From contig JAZGTN010000014.1 of NCBI GenBank assembly GCA_037783415.1, forward strand, positions 372,001 to 436,000: 64,000 bases of DNA, given 5' to 3'. Shown piece by piece: positions 40,101-49,100 of the stretch. The notes beneath the pieces were generated by a model. That model saw nothing but the letters and a program-made list of their open reading frames with translations, ran no database searches and was not told where the DNA came from. Each line of letters opens with the position of its first letter. The stretch's first letter is position 1. Both the position numbers and the translations under genes were made by a program. The DNA comes from Leptasterias polaris. Taxonomy: Eukaryota > Echinodermata > Asteroidea > Forcipulatida > Asteriidae.

Positions 40101-43100
40101 AGTACCTTGGTTCCCTTGTGAGAGACAGCAAAAGTGAAATCAACGAAAGAATTGGCATGGCATGGTCTGCTTGTAATAAAATGGACACTGTGTGGAAATC
40201 TGGCCTCAACAGAAAGACCAAACTAGATATATTTAAATAAACTGTACAGTCTGTCATCATGTATGGCTCTGATACATGGACAGTTACGAAGGAATTGGTA
40301 GCAAAACTAGATGGGTGTTATATAAGACTGCTACGGAAATGTTTAAATGTACATGTACATTGGAGTCGACATATGACAAATACTGAACTGTATGGCAATG
40401 AACCCAAACTTTCCCGTAAGATACAACAACGCCGTCTCAAATTAGCAGGGCACTCATACAGGAATACCAAAGAACCAGTCTCTCAACTTATCACGTGGAC
40501 ACCAAAACATGGAAGGAGAAATAGGGGAAAACAAAAGCTCAGCTATACAGATGTAGTTGCTAGGGACATAAGGGGTGCTTCGATCTGATCTTCCTAACTT
40601 GATGAGGGACAGAAATGAATGGGCAAATCTCAACATGATTCCGACTTCTGTCGACTAGAGAGAGAGAGAGAGTAGGCTTGTTGATCATGTGTACGTTCGT
40701 GAAAATGCACATTTAAATTATATGGCATACTTGTACAATGTACATTCTACATATGTATGTATTATACATACATGTACATGTACATGTACATGTCTGTTTT
40801 TAGTGGAACATTTTTGTCAATTCAATAAATTGGCTGCTATGTCAGTTAGAGCAACAACAAAAATGCAATGAAGCTTTTTAACTTTTCCTCTATTTAGCAT
40901 GTTCAGTATACACACATACTGTACAAGAAAGAACTTCATCATGGAGGTACATATTTCTACCTTCCTGCAATATACATGACCTTAATATATAGGCCTACTT
41001 TATTTGCATTGTACAGCTCCCTGTGTGCAAGACTTAAAAATGCACTTTGTTATGAAGTGTAACACAGGTGACAAACTTAGCCTGTCAACATTTCAAGATT
41101 GGCTCCCTTTAAAACCTCTGGCTGGTACCAGCTGCCTAGAACAGAGAGTTGACGTGCTCGAAGACAGGCTTAGAAAACATTCTGAGCGTGTGTGTGTCTG
41201 CATGGTTGAAAAGACAAATGATACAAATAGTTTGTCCCCAAACACAGACGTTTGAAAAACAAACCAACTGTCTTCTCTAGAAATGTGTGAAGCCAATGTA
41301 GATGTAGGTGGTCAATCTTGGTGTTTGGAGAAATTTACAGTTTGGCGAATGGAGATGCGGTAAACTACAAAGAGGAAGATCAGATGGAATGGTGAAGACG
41401 TGTACCATGACATGCACGGCGATAAAACATCCTGATAATCTTTTCTAACTGAAGTCAAAAACAAAATATTTTATTGTGAACGTGTACACCCTACACTACA
41501 TGTAACATGATTATAACGAAAACTGTTGGAGAGGACAATGGCGGAGAGGAATGAAATATGAAGATGGGTATTTCAGAAAACCGTAATTTCTTTAACTTAG
41601 TTTCCTCAATCATTTCTTAAAAACCTTCTGGCACAAACTGTTTTAAAATTTGGTTAAAACTACTGTGAAATTTTATACAAAATCTCACTTAACATGCTTT
41701 AAAAGAAAAACATATCAAATAATAAACCCACCGAACAAAGATATTGACAAAATAGGGAGACCGCCAACATAGTGCTAGATACATGTAGCTCAGTTGGTAG
41801 AGCACCGGCACGTTAATCTGGAGGTCGTTGGTTCAAATCACGCTCCAGTCAATTTTTCTTTGTTCAACCCCAAATCCTAAGGAAACACATTATGAACATT
41901 ACAATGATCACCTCCCACGTGAATTGACACAGGTGACAAAGATACATGTACCCCACAAAAAATTTCGAGATTTCCAGACAATTTATTATCAATACAGCAA
42001 AATATGTAACTTTTCTGACACTCTGCACTTAGATATAAATGAAAGTGAACATTCCTTTTTGGAATTTAGTCATATCCACCTATTTCATAATCTGTTTTTC
42101 CCATGGCGAAGGGCTAGTAAAGGCTGCCTTTAACATTTAATCAAAGACCCATTATGTACTTGACTCTAGCCCATATTTTGTACGGCATGTGTTAAGGATC
42201 TAGTGAGGTTGAAAAGGAATGTCTCTTCATTTTTATGGCCAACGAACTGTCATAATGTGGCAACGGATGCCAGAATGTCTTTGGCCAAAGGGCCGTCTTC
42301 TACAAACATAAACGCGGATGGTGATAAATTCTCCTGACATCGCCAATGAAATTACTGTATTTTCTTGTTTTAAATGTCAAGCAGGGACAAACTGTGGTTA
42401 ACTTTTGATGGACTGGAATAGCTTCAAAGGACTTTCTTCGTGAATCTGGTCGTAAAGATTTATTTTGGTTATCAGATTTTGAATGTTTATTTTTCAAATG
42501 TAACTGGTCGCCGTGATACGCACACGGCAGCAGTTGTTGAATATTTCTCATGACTTGTTTGTTTTAAGAAAGTGTTTGATGAGAATGAAAGTTATTTTTA
42601 ATTTTTCAATTACTTTTTTTTTGGGGGGGGGGGGGGGAGAAATTGAACCAAGAGTCCAACAATCCATTTCAGGATGATTGGAACAAAACAATGAACTTTT
42701 TTTGTACAAACATTGTGCATGTATCAGCTTACATACAAAGGAAAGATCAAACTGGAAGTGGAAGTCTCAAGCCATTTTGAGATATGGTGGACACATTGCA
42801 ATGCTTGGTTTGGGTAAATCTGTCTACAGTATACACCCAAACCAAATGGAGTACTCCTACGGCATGTATGGTGTTTGACATTAGGCCTATCTCAAAAAGG
42901 CAAATTGTCTTTAGTAATAAGAACTTGTAAAATTTTTACATTGTGTAGGGCAGTGTGTACAATGTACATTGTAATACCACGGTAATAGATTATAAATGAA
43001 TTTTTTGGCCTATTGGTTGAGAACCAATCATGAAACATTTTCGGAAGACAGTCATTCAGGTGTTCTGCATGTGGGAAGTTAGTTCAGAAAATACTGGATT

Positions 43101-46100
43101 ACACGTTTATTTTAACTTCAAGTAAATAACTTGCTGGAAACATGCAGACCTGAGGGCAGGGCTCACCCTTAACAAGTAGCCAAGTCTAGTAAAATCTTGT
43201 ATGGGCTAGTAAGCACTACTTTTCACTTGTAAACCTACTTGTTTTTAGTATAATTTTTTTATATTAAATGCACAATTTACTAGCCTGGTAGGCTACTATA
43301 CAAAAAGCTTAAGCGCAAGGCCTGACATACTCTACAGACTTCACTGAGTGGATGGAGGCATTTGCCTCAATGCCCCCGACCATTGCCTTTGTACGAACAT
43401 GCCCTTTTGAAATGTTCCAGTAGAAATGTTCCTCATAGAGGTGCCCATTCACTAAGTAAAAACTGCCTTGCCCTGACATGGGTAAAAATATCAGGCATAA
43501 CTCATGTTGCCCTATTTTGGTATTCAACAAGTGTGAGCATTTCAAGCACAAACAATCCTAAATATTAGCGCTACATTAGCACATATGTAACCTCGAGTCT
43601 GAGTTTATCAACATGTTTGTATTTGAGGTTATGAATGTTACAATTTACACATTTCAAGTGATTACAGCATGCCATGTTTTCTATGTACATGTAGTGTATC
43701 ATGTTAAGGGGAACTTACCAGCTATGAAAAAAATCACTTTGAAAACGGGGAAGAGGTGTAACAATAGAAATCGGCACCCCAGAAATCAGCACCCCGAACA
43801 AAGATAAAGTGATAAAAAGGGTGACCATTGGTACATGGCTAGATCTACAACATGTAGCTCGGTTGGTAAAGCACTGGCACATTATTTCGGAGGTCGCAAG
43901 TTCAAGTACAGCTAATCTCAAATGTTCCTTGTTCATTCCAAAAATAATACAAATTGTTGTTACACCTTTTCCCCCTACTTTCAAAATGGGGAAAAAGTGC
44001 GACAATAAAAAGGCATTTTTCTTTGTCAGTTTGTGGTCTATTACTTGATCATGAAACTTACATGTATTGTTACACCATTTCTCCATTTTCAAAGTGAATC
44101 TTTGCAGATGGTGACTTCACTTTATGATACACTACATGGACAGCCTGATGTTCATAGTCAGCCCTGAAAATGTTATATACCACGACAGGTAATGTACAGA
44201 TTTAACTCTAAATACATACCTGTAAAGGAATTTTCATTGCTCCAAACTGATGTCATATCGGCAACAATGGAAGTCTCCTGCTCTCCTCCCATCCTCCCTG
44301 AGATGACTGACTTGCACTTTTCTCCTCCTTCCTCCTCCCCAAGGGATAAGCCATTTCCTGCATCCTCCCTCTCATCTCCATCCTTGTTCTGGTCTGGCAT
44401 CTTCATATCCCTCTGGTTGTTATCGGTAACTTGCATGAGATGAGACAGACTTGGCATGGTATCAGTTACAAATTCTCTGTCAGACAAATCAGTTAATTTC
44501 TCCCTGGCGGATGCCCCATTTGGAACCATAGTCTGGACGTCTCTTGTTACATCATTCCTTATTGAATCTTTAGTGCCATTATCAGTTTTTATCGCTTGTG
44601 AATCAAGTGGTCCATGGAAGGCTTCAACATCAAATGCAGTTTTACATCTTTCAGAATCTGCTAGAGATTCAGTAGTGCAATCTATTGAATTTGATTCTAA
44701 CTCACTTCCAGATCTTACTGTTTCTTTAGCACCTCCGGCTTCTGAATCAGTCAATGACACATCATCTACAGACTTTCTTACTAGAATCTGATTTACACCT
44801 GGTAAACTTTCTGCTGGCATTTCTTTATCTTCAGTGTTTGAATTCACTGTTGTATTGTCACTTTCTGTCATGTCTGTAGCAGAAGCTGGGGAAATATTCT
44901 GAGTATTTATTAAACATGATTGCTTTTGTACAGTTTCTGACACTTCCTTAATGGTTGACTTGATATCTTTGAGTGCAGATTGGGCAGTCAGTGATGTCGC
45001 ATTATCAGCCATCAACCCCTCACTGTCAGATTTCTCAGCGATGGAATCAGAAGCTTGCGAAGCTGTTGTGGTTGTGTAAGATTCAAAATCTGGAGTGTAA
45101 TTGTCAATGGGACTTGGGAAGCCAGTTTCCAATCGTTCAATGTCTCTAGCAAGGTGAAAATCTTCTTGGTCAGAGGGCAAGTTTTGCATTACCAATTCAT
45201 GACTGTCTGGATTTGCTTGGTTCTCAGTTTGATGATATTGGATTGAACTTGCCTGTTGATCGTCAGCATTTTGCAAGATGTCCCTATTGTTGAAACATTT
45301 CTGATTTGATTTATTGTCACATTCTTGCTGGGACATTACGTCTTGACCTTTGACACTAGCTTTAATGTGAGACCCAGTGTCAATGTTTTGGTCACTGATT
45401 CCATGCACCTGGTAATCAGCATCCTTGGATGGCATGGAGTCTGGTGGGGGCTGCTGGTGACTTCCTCTCCTGCTGCCTGATGTGACTCCTTTTACAGCAA
45501 CAGCATGCGTCTTGCGGGACTGTAAATCACACATGAATTTGTTTTATTAAATGAAAGGACAAAACACCCTGATCTTAAACTTTCAAGAACTTCAGGCACA
45601 TCGACTTTGTTAATCATGTCAATGACTAACCAAGTCATTGTATCATACATTGTACACACAACACAGTAATTCAAGTTTAAATCGCAATAATAATAATAAT
45701 ACTAATAATAATAACCAGTTCTTATATAGCGCATTTCACAATAACGTCTCAATGCGCTTTACAGACTTCACAGGCTCAAAGACTGATACATGTAGTCATC
45801 TGTCTATAACAACATAAAACATAGCTTCCCCGATCTTTAAGTCTTCTTGGGTCATTTATTGTTAGACTATTATCAAGACTATTCAAATTTCTGAAATTTC
45901 AAATTATAAAAGTTGTTTCTTCAGGCAGCTGCTGCACAAGCAAAGATTATAGAGGGTAAGATGGGCAACTCAGGCTGAAATGTGGAATGTGCACTGGACA
46001 CCATTTCAGCAAACAATCGTTGTATGCAACAATAGATCAGTGAAGACAATAACCAATGCTATCAAAAACATTTGCTTGCTGAATTGGCGCCCTTGCATAT

Positions 46101-49100
46101 TTCACAGTTCACAATAGATAGAGCTCCACTTAAATATCTTTGGTGGCAAATTCCCTCAAGATCGAGGCTGTGACTAAAAGGTCATTGACATAAAAGCCAC
46201 CCAGGGCTCAATTTTTACACCAGACCACAGGCCCAAGGCCAGTAGTTTTAGTGTGGGGCCAGTAAACTCAGGACAGGCCTAGCACATGTAGTATCTTGAA
46301 CAAAAAACTAATTATGTTTAAATATTGACTTTGAGTCTGATAAAATACCCTTTAATTGTATTGCGTCACAAAGCGAAGTATAACGACAATATGAGAACTA
46401 AAAACAGTGAAATGTATGCTAAATTGTGTCTGATGTTTTCTTGTCTTGTAAAAGCAATTCTGGTCCAGTAACTTTTTTAATAACGAGTCCTGCCACCTGT
46501 GTTCAGTCGAGTTGGCTACATATATGCCAGGAAGATAACCAAAAAGGAATACTCGCGCTGGATTTTCCAGCTCGGTTAAGCTGACCTGGTAGGCATATAT
46601 TTTCCTGGGCAAAATTTGGTTGGTTAGCCATGCAGCTTGGGTAATTAAACTCTACCCAGATTGTTCCTATTTGAGTTACAACTTGGTTAAGTAAGTTTTA
46701 CCACAAGCAGTCCAGTGTGTACACTGCTTAATGATAATTTCAATTGTTCAATGCTGAGGAATTTCTACATCATCAAAAAAAAAAAATTATAGTGGCATTT
46801 GAATTCTCAACAAAAATGTGAAGTCAAAACATACATGGTACATGTATGCATACTCAAATTTGTACTTTGTGTAAGCACACCAATGAAAAAGGGATGAAGG
46901 GCTTTGAAGCTCATTTATAAAATTGACATCATACAATGTAATTTAAGGGGCTCAAACTTTTGTTTAAAATGGCGGACCGTGATAGTTCACAAAGTAAAAG
47001 GAAAAACCACAAAATTTCAAGGCATTTTTGTTTATACATTTATAATGTAAACTTACTTTAGGAATGACACATGGCTTGCTCATTGCAGGTTCTCTCCACT
47101 GGATCATGCATGCCTTACCATCAGGGCAGATGTCCGTCTCGATGTCACTGAAAACTTCTTCATACAGTTTCCTCACTTGTTGGAATTTTTTGCGGATGAT
47201 GAAAGCCCGCATGATTGCCTGAAATTGAATACAAAAATAGTTCATTACATTTTACCACAAAAAAGTACATTAATGTAACATCTAGGCTGATTTGATGCGC
47301 TCTCTCATGATGCATTCCTGTGCAAGCAGCCCTCAAAAACTGTTTAACCCCAACCCAGTTTTAAAAAATTGCAAAAATGTATTTCATACTGTAATAGAGT
47401 TGAATCATGTGAATGCTACATTTCTATTGTACTCATGACAAATGTGAGGTTACATCATGCGGGTTCTGGCCAAGCAGTTTAATGCATCAAAGTCAAGTTC
47501 TGGTGGCTTAGTTATAATCAGGGTGCGGGTTTGAACCCCAGTCATGACACTTTGTGTCCTTGAGCAAGACACTTAACTATAAGTGCTTTTCATCACCCAG
47601 GGGTAAATGGGTACATGTGAGGGAAGAGATGGTTCATGTGATTGATTCAGCTTGATGGCTTAACATACAGTACTTGGCAGCACAGGCTTCAGGCCTAAAC
47701 TCCCTAGGGAGCTGAGATGGTTCTAACATGTCTAAGGAATGAAATAAATGTAGATGGCCCAGAGATCAGGCATGCCAGGGGTAATAATGTTGAGCTCCAT
47801 GAGCTTCAATGAGTGCCGGTTTTGAGCGCAACATAAAGAATCCAACATTATTACCCAATTGTGATTGCAGGCCTGGAATTACATGGCGGCCACAGCTTCT
47901 GTTGCCCCTGGTCTTGGCCTTGCAGCTTGGTGCCCCTCAAAAGTTTCCCATAGACTTTAAAATTTATGTAAGTAATGGTATAGCAGTGAACAAAACTTGT
48001 GTACATGTATAGCAAAGGGCACTTCGACTGAAAAGTCTTAAGGTCTACAACATGCATGGGAAACTTTTAAAGAGCCAGCAAGGCCAAGACCAGGGGTCGA
48101 TTTCACAAAGCACTACGATTCATCTTAAGATGAGTTGTCAGTATTACCATAGTGATTTGTATTGTGACATCACTCTTTGCTAAGCAACTACGATGGATTT
48201 GCAGTTAGATCAATCTTAACTCTTTGTGAAATCGAGCCCAGGTCAACTGAGGCCATGGCCTCCATGGCCTTTTTTTAATTTCAGGCCTGGTAGACTGTGA
48301 AAGTCTTGCACATGTGTCAAAAATAAGATTACACTTTTTCAACTAGGTTTGATGATTAAACATAAATGTCTGCTGGGCAAACTTATTCATTGTTTACAAT
48401 ACAACAACCGAAAACAAAAGTCTCAGGTTTTGTTTGTTGATTTGTTAAATTTATTTTACACTCATAATACAATGTATTTCATGGCTAAATTTAACTTGAA
48501 CTCTGTAGATACAATTTTTAGAACCATAAACTACGTTATGAACTAAATTTAAAGTAGTTATAAACTATTAAACAGAATCGACCACACGGAAAGTTTACTT
48601 TTAAACTCAGCTTGGCCGAGCGGTCAAGCGCACTTGATTCAAGCTCTGGTGTTCTGAACAGCAGAGACAAATTTAGCCCAGGTACGACTCCTCTTTTCTT
48701 AAAGTAAGACACTACAGAAACAAAACCATTAAATTGCCTTGTCCTTCGGATGATAAACTTCCATACGTCCCATGTGTTTTGTAACGTAACAATAACAGAA
48801 CCCAGTTTCACCACTTTCGTTAAGAGAAGGGGGTTTACCCTATTGTTCTGGCATGGTTGGCAATTTTTCATGCGCACAACCCTCCCAGCCAGTGTGGCCC
48901 CTGAGAAGGGGGTTGTTCTAAAACCCCCTCGACCCATGAACCCTCTACGTCCGCCCCATAATCAAAATGTGCCCCAAATCCGAATTCACAAAACATTGCT
49001 TTACGGCCGAGTAAGAATTAAGTCCCCAATTTAGAATTCACAGCATGCAATCCAAAGCTAGCAGACGACGCGACTTCCAACGACCTGACCGATCCAGTAT

